Source: an uncultured Bacilli bacterium (GTDB lineage: Bacteria > Bacillota_I > Bacilli_A > RF39 > UBA660). From it: a DNA stretch of 14,129 bases. The position numbers were made by a program, and so were the translations under genes. Of the stretch, positions 1 through 6,283 are shown piece by piece. The DNA lies in contig CAJTIX010000028.1 of assembly GCA_910576795.1 (NCBI GenBank), positions 1 through 14,129 of the forward strand, in the 5' to 3' direction. A model generated the notes under the pieces. That model was not told the DNA's origin. It ran no database searches and was given only the letters and a program-made list of their open reading frames with translations. Position 1 is the stretch's first letter. Every line of letters begins with the position of its first letter.

Positions 1-102
1 GTAATTATAAATAAATCTAGTACATCCGAATGTTTTATGGATGATTTCTTTTTGTTGAGCACTCGGATAAATTCTAAATTTGTATGCTTTATGAATAATC
101 AT
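1..102 (-). CDS. tnpB: TnpB-like (IS200/IS605-IS607 group OrfB) protein, N-terminal fragment cut by window edge
   Basis: Only the first 34 codons are inside the window. They read MIIHKAYKFRIYP then a stretch ending KTFGCTRFIYNY. The K-(A/V)-YKFRIYP opening followed about ten residues later by FGC-R-F-YN is the characteristic N-terminus of TnpB / OrfB proteins, the RNA-guided nucleases carried by IS200/IS605 and IS607 elements; the catalytic RuvC and zinc-ribbon parts would lie beyond the left edge. The ATG at 100-102 has a GGTGGTGA ribosome binding site five bases upstream and a near-consensus promoter at 127-155. No tnpA is visible on the upstream side, so it could be an orphan tnpB or part of an element whose other end is outside. 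The family call is confident despite the short length; whether the gene is intact cannot be seen. Confidence 0.85.
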   Translation of the reverse strand, partial: MIIHKAYKFRIYPSAQQKEIIHKTFGCTRFIYNY

Positions 103-126
103 ATCGTTCACCACCAGTCTATATTA

Positions 127-155
127 ATATTATCAAGAACAAATGTTTGTGTCAA
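127..155 (-). promoter_or_regulatory. Promoter of the tnpB-like gene
   Basis: On the minus strand TTGACA (150-155) and TAATAT (127-132) are separated by exactly 17 bases. Transcription would begin near 120, giving a leader of about 18 bases before the ATG at 102. The promoter lies downstream of the T-box terminator, so tnpB can be transcribed independently of the T-box. Confidence 0.75.
136..149. promoter_or_regulatory. LexA/DinR-like SOS box inside the tnpB promoter spacer
   Basis: The plus strand reads A-GAAC-AAAT-GTTT-G. The 12-base core (137-148) fits the Bacillus SOS-box consensus GAAC-RNRY-GTTY at every position, while the flanking C/G positions do not match fully. It sits entirely in the 17-base spacer between -35 and -10, where bound repressor would block RNA polymerase. 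LexA control is an inference from motif and position; no lexA gene is in the window. Confidence 0.5.
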
Positions 156-190
156 CGCTTTTGTTTCAAAAAATACACTTTCCTTATATA

Positions 191-229
191 TAAAAACCAC
201 GGGTATTTCTAGGAACGAAAAACCGTGGT
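191..229 (-). terminator. T-box-controlled intrinsic terminator
   Basis: On the minus strand ACCACGG (223-229) pairs with CCGTGGT (196-202). The roughly 20-base loop can itself pair TTTC with GAAA, and a run of five T follows. The upstream strand is part of the T-box core, so it is sequestered when the antiterminator forms: the normal mutually exclusive arrangement. Confidence 0.85.
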
Positions 230-350
230 ACCATCCTAATTGTATCTTAATTGAGATAACGGACTTTCATCCGGTATATTACACTAGAAGATTGCTTTCC
301 AAAATAACCTCGACTCGTTTGCACCACCACGAATTCTCTGATTTTCTAGT
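191..350 (-). promoter_or_regulatory. T-box leader (tRNA-sensing riboswitch), probably alanine-specific
   Basis: The minus strand carries the T-box core AGGATGGTACCACGG at 223-237, close to the canonical AGGGTGGNACCRCG. Upstream, Stem I is closed by ACTAGAA (344-350) with TTCTAGT (283-289) and contains an AGAGA motif and a GGTGGTGCAAA distal part. A small hairpin CGGA/TCCG and a second TATCT/AGATA stem follow, then the T-box and a terminator. TGGT in the antiterminator bulge would pair with an ACCA tRNA end, meaning a tRNA with discriminator A. A GCA (Ala) triplet lies at 293-295 just before the closing strand of Stem I; its role as specifier is inferred and is supported by the adjacent AI-2E-family gene, which precedes alaS in Bacillus relatives. 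The gene now downstream is tnpB-like, not a synthetase. Confidence 0.85.
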
Positions 351-378
351 TATTTTTTACTTTTTCTTCATCATCGTT

Positions 379-1530
379 TTAATCATTATAATTTAGTATA
401 CCATATTTTTCGTCAAAAAACATAAAAATAGATTTGAACACTGCAATAATTGGTGTTGAAATTGCCATACCTAGGATACCAAAGAAATATCCAAATATAA
501 GTAATCCAATAATAATGGTCACTGGATGTAACCTAGTTGTTTTACTCATAATCAAAGGTTGTAAGAAATTTCCTTCTAAAAATTGGATGACTGCAATCAC
601 AACAAGTGCTAAGATTCCTGTCATTGGTCCTTGTGAGAACCCAACAATAACAGCTGGTGCACCTCCAATATAGGGTCCAGCAAAAGGAATAACATTCGTA
701 ATTCCACAGAAAAGTCCAAATAGAAGTGGAGCTTTTAATCCAACAATCCATAGTCCTAAAGATGTAATGACAAAAATTAACGTACAGTCCATTACTGCTC
801 CTTGTACAAATCGTCTCAAAGAAGTATTGACATCATTGAATAAATCTCTTGTATCATTCTGCATTTTTTTAGGAAGTAATGTAATAATAACATCACTTGC
901 ATTGTCAAAACTCATAAGTAAATAAAATCCGATAATAAGTCCTACTACAAAACTACCTGCTCCAGAAAAGAAACTACTAATAAAGTTAACTGTCATTTCT
1001 GGCAAATCTTTGGTCAAACCAATTCCAAATTCTTCTATTTTTTCAAATAAGCTTTCTTTCGCAGCAAGAGCATCAAAACCTTCAAAGTGATTCAATTGAT
1101 CAAAACCAGCGTCAATCCACCCTTTTACTGTATCAATAATAGAAGGCATTGTTTTTGCAAAGTCATTGATTTGGTTTGCCAAAACAGGAATAATAGAACC
1201 AATGACGATCGCGAGTCCACCAATTAATAACACATAGGTAATAATGGTTCCATAACCTCTACGAATCCCCTTTTTCTTTAGCCATTTGACAAATGGATCA
1301 AATAACCATGCGATGAAAAAACCAATAAAAAGTGGAGAAATCGTTTTGAGTAATACAATGATAGTACTTCTTAATTTCAATTCTTTGAATAGAATTGTGA
1401 GAATATATAAAGCAGAAATCACCAATAAAACATATACTATTTTTAAAATCTTTTCAGATGTTCCAATAACGTGATTGAGTTTATTATAATCTACTGTTTT
1501 CTCACGTGTTTTTTCTTTTTTTTGAAACAT
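379..1530 (-). CDS. AI-2E/PerM-family membrane transporter-like protein
   Basis: This 383-residue polytopic membrane protein is slightly longer than the usual 340-370 of the family. A charged, lysine-rich N-terminal tail is followed by hydrophobic segments near residues 30-48 and 55-78 and the family's SPLFIGFFIAWLFDP-type motif. A central soluble loop (about 120-180) is followed by a conserved C-terminal half with FCGITNVIPFAGPYIGG, typical of AI-2E/PerM (YrrI, YtvI, YdbI) proteins. Members export or import varied small solutes and some act as antiporters; the substrate here is unknown, and the autoinducer-2 name should not be read as function. The ATG at 1528-1530 follows AAAGGATGGGTGA. It has its own extended -10 promoter and lies directly upstream of the T-box. 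In Bacillus such a gene (yrrI) neighbours T-box-controlled alaS, which is the basis for the alaS inference. Confidence 0.88.
   Translation of the reverse strand: MFQKKEKTREKTVDYNKLNHVIGTSEKILKIVYVLLVISALYILTILFKELKLRSTIIVLLKTISPLFIGFFIAWLFDPFVKWLKKKGIRRGYGTIITYVLLIGGLAIVIGSIIPVLANQINDFAKTMPSIIDTVKGWIDAGFDQLNHFEGFDALAAKESLFEKIEEFGIGLTKDLPEMTVNFISSFFSGAGSFVVGLIIGFYLLMSFDNASDVIITLLPKKMQNDTRDLFNDVNTSLRRFVQGAVMDCTLIFVITSLGLWIVGLKAPLLFGLFCGITNVIPFAGPYIGGAPAVIVGFSQGPMTGILALVVIAVIQFLEGNFLQPLIMSKTTRLHPVTIIIGLLIFGYFFGILGMAISTPIIAVFKSIFMFFDEKYGILNYND
385..403 (-). promoter_or_regulatory. Possible promoter of the T-box transcript, inside the end of the AI-2E gene
   Basis: The minus strand has an extended -10, TG-G-TATACT, at 395-403, and a second TATAAT at 385-390. 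The nearest TTGAC-like hexamer (411-416) is badly spaced for either, so the extended -10 is the better candidate. It overlaps the last codons of the AI-2E-family gene. That gene has no terminator of its own, so read-through into the T-box leader is also likely. Confidence 0.35.
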
Positions 1531-1554
1531 AGGTCACCCATCCTTTATGTGTAT

Positions 1555-1563
1555 ATTATACCA
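1555..1563 (-). promoter_or_regulatory. Extended -10 promoter of the AI-2E-family gene
   Basis: TG-G-TATAAT on the minus strand lies about 25 bases upstream of the ATG at 1530. No convincing -35 is present 16-18 bases further up, which is acceptable for an extended -10. The same TGG-TATAYT form recurs upstream of the pilin-like gene and the T-box. Confidence 0.55.
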
Positions 1564-1591
1564 AATGTTGGTAAAAAATACTACCGAAATG

Positions 1592-1614
1592 AAAAAAATG
1601 ATATACAATCATTT
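1592..1614 (-). terminator. Intrinsic terminator after trxA
   Basis: On the minus strand AAATGAT and ATCATTT form a 7-bp stem with a 5-base loop, followed by an uninterrupted run of seven T. The stem overlaps the trxA stop codon. Confidence 0.7.
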
Positions 1615-1920
1615 ATTTTCCTGAATCCATGTTTCTAATAACTCTTTTGGCATATATCCGTTTTTGGTAGCAATCGCTTTTCCTTCTTTAAATAAAATCA
1701 AAGTAGGTACACTCATAATGCCATATGTTTTTGCTAAAGAAGCATTTTGATCTACATCAATTTTTACGATTTTAACCTCGTCTCTTTCATTTGCAAGTTC
1801 TTCTAGGACAGGACCTAACATTTTACAAGGTCCACACCATGTTGCAAAAAAATCAACAATTGTAAAATCATTCATAATAAGTTCATTAAAATTTTCTTCA
1901 TTTCCTAATATTACACTCAT
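1609..1920 (-). CDS. trxA: Thioredoxin
   Basis: At 103 residues this is the standard thioredoxin length. The active site WCGPCK (Trp28, Cys29, Cys32) and the cis-proline loop SVPT (Pro72) are both present, with the VDFFATWCGPC strand and the terminal helix in the expected places. It is a cytoplasmic disulfide reductase serving ribonucleotide reductase, peroxiredoxins and similar partners, with no signal peptide. The start overlaps the cvpA stop as ATGA, so translation is coupled; AAAGGAA lies about 12 bases upstream. It closes a two-gene operon with a terminator overlapping its stop. Cytoplasmic thioredoxin would not form the disulfides of the cysteine-rich surface protein encoded nearby. Confidence 0.97.
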   Translation of the reverse strand: MSVILGNEENFNELIMNDFTIVDFFATWCGPCKMLGPVLEELANERDEVKIVKIDVDQNASLAKTYGIMSVPTLILFKEGKAIATKNGYMPKELLETWIQENK

Positions 1921-2672
1921 TTATCAAATTCATTCCTTTCTCTACATTCACGAGTTGTGTAGGCACGATAACATTCTAGTACTTCTTCTACTCCATCGAT
2001 TTGTAATTTATTTTTTTCAATTAATTTATCAACTGAATCTACTGTAATAATATTATACGCTAAAAATAAATTTAAAGTTTCTTTATTAAATGCATTCGCA
2101 TTTGGTGTCTGTTCATATTTTTCTTTTAAAGATGTAAATTCTTCTACCACTTTTAATGTTTCATCTGCAAAAAGAGATAAAATAGGCGTGTTTTTCAAAA
2201 TGCCTGATCTCATTTTAGATTGTTCTATTATCTCAATATGAAATACAGGTAAACTGAAAATATATAAAGCAATAAATATCCATACAAATGATTCAATAAC
2301 TCCTACAATCGCCCCTAGTATTTTAGATGGAATACCTAAAATAATGGTAAATTTTAAAATACGTTCAAAAATAGAACTTGCAAATACCAATACCTTTAAA
2401 ATAATGGTCAAAATTGCAATTAAAATGAATAACGCAATTAACTCATATAAGGCAATATTTAAAACGGTTACACCTTTTAAAACACCTCCAAATTTAAAAA
2501 ATGGTAAATGCTCATATAGGAAAATAGAAACTGGATTTTTGAGCCAAAAAGCAAGGATTACAACCAAAAATACACCTAGAAATGATAGGATTTGTTTGGT
2601 AAAACCTCTTTTGAACCCAATGACAGCTCCTAACAATAGGAGTAATATAATGGATGCATCTATTATGTTCAT
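1917..2672 (-). CDS. cvpA: CvpA-family membrane protein
   Basis: This 251-residue protein opens MNIIDASIILLLLLGAVIGF-KRGF, the family signature (start, first membrane helix, then the G-x-K-R-G-F turn). Four hydrophobic segments follow, roughly at 6-20, 28-46, 69-95 and 108-141. The C-terminal ~100-residue charged tail makes it longer than the usual 160-180 residues. CvpA proteins are linked to colicin V production in E. coli and to cell-envelope processes; the molecular role is unsettled. AGAAGGGAATG lies about 10 bases before the ATG at 2672. It is co-transcribed with trxA (4-base ATGA overlap) and divergent from rnhC across about 100 bp. The rnhC-cvpA-trxA grouping matches the Bacillus locus minus zapA, polX and mutS2. 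Nothing unusual is seen in the tail beyond its length. Confidence 0.85.
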   Translation of the reverse strand: MNIIDASIILLLLLGAVIGFKRGFTKQILSFLGVFLVVILAFWLKNPVSIFLYEHLPFFKFGGVLKGVTVLNIALYELIALFILIAILTIILKVLVFASSIFERILKFTIILGIPSKILGAIVGVIESFVWIFIALYIFSLPVFHIEIIEQSKMRSGILKNTPILSLFADETLKVVEEFTSLKEKYEQTPNANAFNKETLNLFLAYNIITVDSVDKLIEKNKLQIDGVEEVLECYRAYTTRECRERNEFDK

Positions 2673-2697
2673 ATTAGTATCATTCCCTTCTATCCTA

Positions 2698-2703
2698 ATT
2701 ATA
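2698..2703 (-). promoter_or_regulatory. Probable -10 of the cvpA-trxA operon
   Basis: TATAAT on the minus strand lies about 25 bases before the cvpA start. The hexamer 17 bases upstream (TTTCTT) is a poor -35, so this is only a likely promoter. Confidence 0.4.
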
Positions 2704-2744
2704 TTACAAAAAAAGGAAAAAAGAAAGAAATAATCCTCTGATTA

Positions 2745-2753
2745 TGGTAAAAT
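2745..2753 (+). promoter_or_regulatory. Extended -10 promoter of rnhC
   Basis: TG-G-TAAAAT on the plus strand is 21 bases before the rnhC ATG, with GGAGTGA (2764-2770) as ribosome binding site between them. No -35 is recognisable in the A-rich stretch upstream. Confidence 0.45.
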
Positions 2754-2774
2754 GGATATAGATGGAGTGATAGT

Positions 2775-3722
2775 ATGACAATTTCGTTTAAAATCAGTGA
2801 AAATACCAAAGAAAAAATGATAGAATATTTTGAGGATAAAAAAAGACCAAAAACCCCTGCGTATGCGGTTTTCCAAGCCGATGAAGCAGATACTGTAGTC
2901 ACTTTATATGAATCTGGAAAAGTAGTATTTCAAGGAGTTAGTGCAGATATTGATGCTGCTCTATGGAAGGAAACGGAATTACATTTAAACCCTTTATCCA
3001 ATATCAAAGAAAAAAATAGTGAAGAAAAAAAGAAAAAAGAAGATTTAGGTCATTCAAAAATCTATTATGCTTCTACCATCGGTTCAGATGAGGTAGGAAC
3101 TGGAGACTATTTTGGTCCGATTGTCGTGACAGGAGCCTATGTTGCAAAGGAAAACATTCCTTTTTTAGAAGAGTTAGGTGTCAAGGATTCTAAAAAGTTA
3201 GAAGATGATAAGATTTTAGAAATTGTACCAAAATTGATTCAAAAAATTCCTTATGCTTGTTATGTTTTATCCAATCAGGAATACAATCAAAAATACAGTA
3301 ATGATATTCATATGAACAAAATCAAAGCCATATTACATAACAAAGTATTACTTGCAATGACAGAAAAATATCCCAATTTTGACTATGTAGTAGTAGATCA
3401 ATTTGCTGCTCCAAATGTATATTTTGGTTATTTAAAAGAAACGAATCCATATCGTAATATTACATTTATGACAAAAGCAGAAAGTAAATGTTTATCTGTT
3501 GCTTGTGCTTCTATGATTAGTCGGTATGTATTTATCAAAGAATTTGAAAAACTAGAAAAGATTGTAGGCATGTCCTTACCAAAAGGAGCAAGTACTTTAG
3601 TAGATGAGATGGGTGCCAAATTGGTCAAATTACATGGCTTTGATATTCTAAATAAACTTGCAAAATTAAGTTTCAAAAATACAGATAAAATCAAAAAGAT
3701 AGTAAAAGAAGGTTCCAATTAA
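2775..3722 (+). CDS. rnhC: Ribonuclease HIII
   Basis: This is a 315-residue cytoplasmic enzyme that cuts the RNA strand of RNA-DNA hybrids. An N-terminal TBP-like substrate-binding domain (residues 1-~70, including the AYAVFQADEADTVVTLYESGKVVFQG stretch in which YAVFQ and GKVVFQG are diagnostic) is joined by a lysine/glutamate-rich linker (~78-92) to the RNase H catalytic domain. There GSDEVGTGDYFGP (Asp105, Glu106) replaces the GxDExGRG of RNase HII, which fixes the assignment as HIII. Asp208 in VVVDQF, the DSKKL motif at 138-142 and KAESKCLSVA at ~234-243 complete the active region. The ATG follows GGAGTGA closely. It is divergent from cvpA as in Bacillus and ends in a terminator shared with the convergent pilin-like gene. 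Confidence 0.95.
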   Translation: MTISFKISENTKEKMIEYFEDKKRPKTPAYAVFQADEADTVVTLYESGKVVFQGVSADIDAALWKETELHLNPLSNIKEKNSEEKKKKEDLGHSKIYYASTIGSDEVGTGDYFGPIVVTGAYVAKENIPFLEELGVKDSKKLEDDKILEIVPKLIQKIPYACYVLSNQEYNQKYSNDIHMNKIKAILHNKVLLAMTEKYPNFDYVVVDQFAAPNVYFGYLKETNPYRNITFMTKAESKCLSVACASMISRYVFIKEFEKLEKIVGMSLPKGASTLVDEMGAKLVKLHGFDILNKLAKLSFKNTDKIKKIVKEGSN

Positions 3723-3732
3723 CCTTCTTTTT
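3705..3732. terminator. Bidirectional terminator between rnhC and the pilin-like gene
   Basis: AAAGAAGGTT (3705-3714) pairs perfectly with AACCTTCTTT (3721-3730) around a 6-base loop. A T tract follows on the plus strand, and TTTT follows on the minus strand. It overlaps the rnhC stop and lies just beyond the stop codon of the convergent gene, so it can serve both. Confidence 0.8.
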
Positions 3733-3735
3733 ATA

Positions 3736-6147
3736 TTATTCAAACCCACCTTGGCATGTATTACTTCCTGTTTTACAGTCATTCCAGTTAGAATTGATAT
3801 ATCCTTCTTTACATGTATTACTTCCTGTTGCACAATCACTCCAAGCTCCATCTTGATATCCACCTTGACAAGTATTGGTTGTAGAAGCACAGGGATCTGT
3901 TACAGTGTCATATCCAGGAACACATTCGTTTTGGCTTCCTGTTGCACAAGAATTGTAAGTTGATGCGATATATTTGTAACAAGAACTGCCAGAGGAATTT
4001 AGAGTATACCCAGATGGACATGTTTTTCCACTTGGATATTTACAAACATAATTTGTCCCAGCTTGCACAGCGCATTGTCCACCAAGTCCTGAACAGGCAG
4101 ATTGACATGCACTTTGAGAAGTAAAGGTTCTTGTTGCATAATTTTGCTGTGGACTTGCAAATACTGCACATTTTGTTTGATCTGACTGTAGAGTGCCTTG
4201 ACTACAAGAGTATGCACCTTGACAGGTATTTTGAGTTGTTTTACAAGCATTATATACCTGTTTTGTTCCAGCTACACATGCATTTGGACTTCCTGTTTTA
4301 CAATTATTCCATACTTGTGTATATCCAGCTTTGCATGTATTTTCACCTGTTGCACAACTACTCCATACCTGACTTTCATATCCACCTTCACAAGTATTAC
4401 TTCCTGTTTTACAACTATTGTATCGATAAGTTCTAGATGCCGTATATACATTTCCTGCTTTATCTTGACATTCATAATTTTTTGTAATATTACTTGTTCC
4501 AGATAATGTCCATGTATCACCAGCTTTATCTGGGCGAATTTCATAGTTATCTTTACAAGTAACTCCTGTCATAGAAAATTCAGCAGTAGGTGGGACATTA
4601 TCTACCTTATAGATATTACTACAAATTATATCACTTTCAATTCCAGTTCTACTCACAATTTTGCCACATATTTTATGACCTACATTATTGTTTTCAATAG
4701 AAATACGATTTTCAGTTGATACTGTTGTCGTTGGATTACATGTATCATTAGATGTTACACAATAATACATTGCACCAATTCCACTTGCACCACTACTCTT
4801 TTTTTCTAGTTGTAAAACTGCAGATTGATACCATCCATCTATTCCTGCAACAACATTCACTTCTTTTATATTGACAACCGGTTTTACACGGTCAATATTT
4901 GAAATATTGAAAGAACTACCCGTTTTATAATTCATTCCATCACTTACTTGAGCAATAATAGACCCATTTTCAGTAAACGTTAAAGTTGGGTTCGATTTTA
5001 CTTGATACCATACCCCTGCCTGTAAATTTTTAGTGGTATTTCCATCACATGTATAAGTACCATTATATACATTGCTACAAGTCACTGCATCTATATTAGA
5101 CACCACATTTTGAGATGGCTTTATCAAATATGCACCATCTTTATTAAAATGAACTGTTACATCGACATTACCAGCTGTCCAATCTGTTGGATTATAAGAA
5201 TATGTTGGTGTTTCCAGTTGTGCCAAAGAAACTTGTGTTACATCACTTTCTTTATATACATTATTTTTCTTACCTTCCATATAAGTTCCATTATATGCTC
5301 TTACTTTTAAAGAATGTAAAACTGGATCTAGATTTTGAAAAACATAGGTATTACTTGCCTGTACATCTGTCCAAGTTTTTCCACCATCTTTACTAAATTG
5401 ATATCTTGCAATTCCACTTTCATCATCTACTCCAGAGGCAATCACAGTAATATTTTTACCTGTTACACTATAACGAAGTTGGACAGAAGCTGGAGCAGTT
5501 TTATCAATTTTTACACTGACCTCATTGCTACCCCTTACTTCACTGATATTTTGCACATAACAATATACTGTCACAGGTCCATCCCCAGTTGTTTTATACT
5601 CAGCAGTACCAACTTTTCCTATTCCATTTACAGTATGACTATAATCTTCGCTTGGTCCTATTCCAAAGAAGAGGGAACCTGATTTTACTGGCATTGTATT
5701 CATAACAACTGTAGGATTACTTCCATACCAGCCACTTACTCCTGCTTGTTCCTTCACACTAATATCACAAGTAGGTACACTTAAATCACAAGCCCCATCA
5801 AAAATTTCAAGTGCATCTTTTTCCCCAACCGCACAATATTTTCCATCACTCACATTTGCCGCTTTGATATTTCCAGATTGACTCAGAATAAGTCTTCCAG
5901 AAATAAAAATATTATTTTTAAATTCGATATCTTTTACTTCAATTCCTTCTTCTGGAATTTCATTCAAATTATGTTTTACCAGATAATATTGTATTTCTTG
6001 AAATGCTTGATACACACTATCTTTAAATGCATTTCTTCTCGATTTTTCAATAGTATCCATTATAGTTGGAACTGCAACAAGGGCAAGTACTACCAGTATC
6101 ACAATTGCAGCCAACAATTCAATTAATGTAAAACCTTTCTTCTTCAT
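3736..6147 (-). CDS. Large pilin-like surface protein: type IV N-methylation leader, Ig-like modules, Cys-pair repeats
   Basis: The 803-residue protein begins MKKKGFTLIELLAAIVI, a class III (type IV pilin/pseudopilin) leader. Cleavage is expected after Gly5, with Glu10 as the conserved +5 residue and a hydrophobic helix to ~29. A short pilin-like region (30-125) is followed by Ig-like segments (about 127-218, 218-310, 311-420, 422-518, 519-573) with recurring junctions such as KIDKTAP, NIDRVKP and KVDNVPP. The rest (574-803) is cysteine-rich: four W/Y-x-x-C-x-T-x-x-N-x-C repeats, a 76-residue insert with seven Cys, then four more repeats. I count 36 Cys, an even number. Ordinary pilins are 100-200 residues, so this is more likely a minor pilin, tip adhesin or pilus-anchored binding protein than a major subunit. 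The ATG at 6147 follows AAGGTGG. It has its own promoter and terminator, separate from the Tad operon. The ligand is unknown. Confidence 0.85.
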   Translation of the reverse strand: MKKKGFTLIELLAAIVILVVLALVAVPTIMDTIEKSRRNAFKDSVYQAFQEIQYYLVKHNLNEIPEEGIEVKDIEFKNNIFISGRLILSQSGNIKAANVSDGKYCAVGEKDALEIFDGACDLSVPTCDISVKEQAGVSGWYGSNPTVVMNTMPVKSGSLFFGIGPSEDYSHTVNGIGKVGTAEYKTTGDGPVTVYCYVQNISEVRGSNEVSVKIDKTAPASVQLRYSVTGKNITVIASGVDDESGIARYQFSKDGGKTWTDVQASNTYVFQNLDPVLHSLKVRAYNGTYMEGKKNNVYKESDVTQVSLAQLETPTYSYNPTDWTAGNVDVTVHFNKDGAYLIKPSQNVVSNIDAVTCSNVYNGTYTCDGNTTKNLQAGVWYQVKSNPTLTFTENGSIIAQVSDGMNYKTGSSFNISNIDRVKPVVNIKEVNVVAGIDGWYQSAVLQLEKKSSGASGIGAMYYCVTSNDTCNPTTTVSTENRISIENNNVGHKICGKIVSRTGIESDIICSNIYKVDNVPPTAEFSMTGVTCKDNYEIRPDKAGDTWTLSGTSNITKNYECQDKAGNVYTASRTYRYNSCKTGSNTCEGGYESQVWSSCATGENTCKAGYTQVWNNCKTGSPNACVAGTKQVYNACKTTQNTCQGAYSCSQGTLQSDQTKCAVFASPQQNYATRTFTSQSACQSACSGLGGQCAVQAGTNYVCKYPSGKTCPSGYTLNSSGSSCYKYIASTYNSCATGSQNECVPGYDTVTDPCASTTNTCQGGYQDGAWSDCATGSNTCKEGYINSNWNDCKTGSNTCQGGFE
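3739..4428 (-). repeat. Cys-pair repeat block in the pilin-like gene (two arrays of four)
   Basis: In the translation, eight copies of an 18-19 residue unit fit Q/x-V/x-W-x-x-C-x-T-G-x-N-x-C-x-x-G-Y. The first array covers residues 574-653 (DNA 4189-4428) and the second residues 730-803 (DNA 3739-3960). Between them a non-repeat segment of 76 residues holds seven Cys. Best-preserved examples are CATGSNTCKEGY and CKTGSNTCQGGF near the C-terminus. Spacing of the two Cys is six residues in most units and seven in units 3 and 5, where one extra residue is inserted (CKTGSPNAC, CATGSQNEC). Confidence 0.85.
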
Positions 6148-6179
6148 AATCCACCTTCTTCATATCCTATTCTAAGATT

Positions 6180-6208
6180 AGTATACCATTTTATCCATTT
6201 TATTACAA
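6180..6208 (-). promoter_or_regulatory. Promoter of the pilin-like gene
   Basis: On the minus strand TTGTAA (6203-6208) and TATACT (6180-6185) are separated by 17 bases, and TG-G precedes the -10. The start codon is 33 bases downstream. The -35 lies right after the murC terminator. Confidence 0.65.
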
Positions 6209-6209
6209 G

Positions 6210-6233
6210 AAAAAATGGTATATTTCATACCAT
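6210..6233 (-). terminator. Intrinsic terminator after murC (end of the Tad-murC operon)
   Basis: On the minus strand ATGGTAT and ATACCAT form a 7-bp stem with a GAAAT loop, followed by six T. It lies about 50 bases past the murC stop. Confidence 0.75.
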
Positions 6234-6283
6234 ATATACTTCCTTTTATCAAAGACAATGTTACAACATCTCTAAAAGAGTAT

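Noticed and set aside
37..396. 119-residue plus-strand open frame
   Set aside because: It runs antisense over the tnpB-like start and the T-box leader, has low-complexity content and no family resemblance; the minus-strand features explain the DNA.
3739..4428. Possible CRISPR array because of regular repeats
   Set aside because: The repeats are 54-57 bp degenerate protein repeats in one long reading frame, with no identical short repeats and unique spacers.
3751..4544. Several overlapping frames rich in Cys/Thr on both strands
   Set aside because: These are shadows of the Cys-pair repeats in the pilin-like gene.
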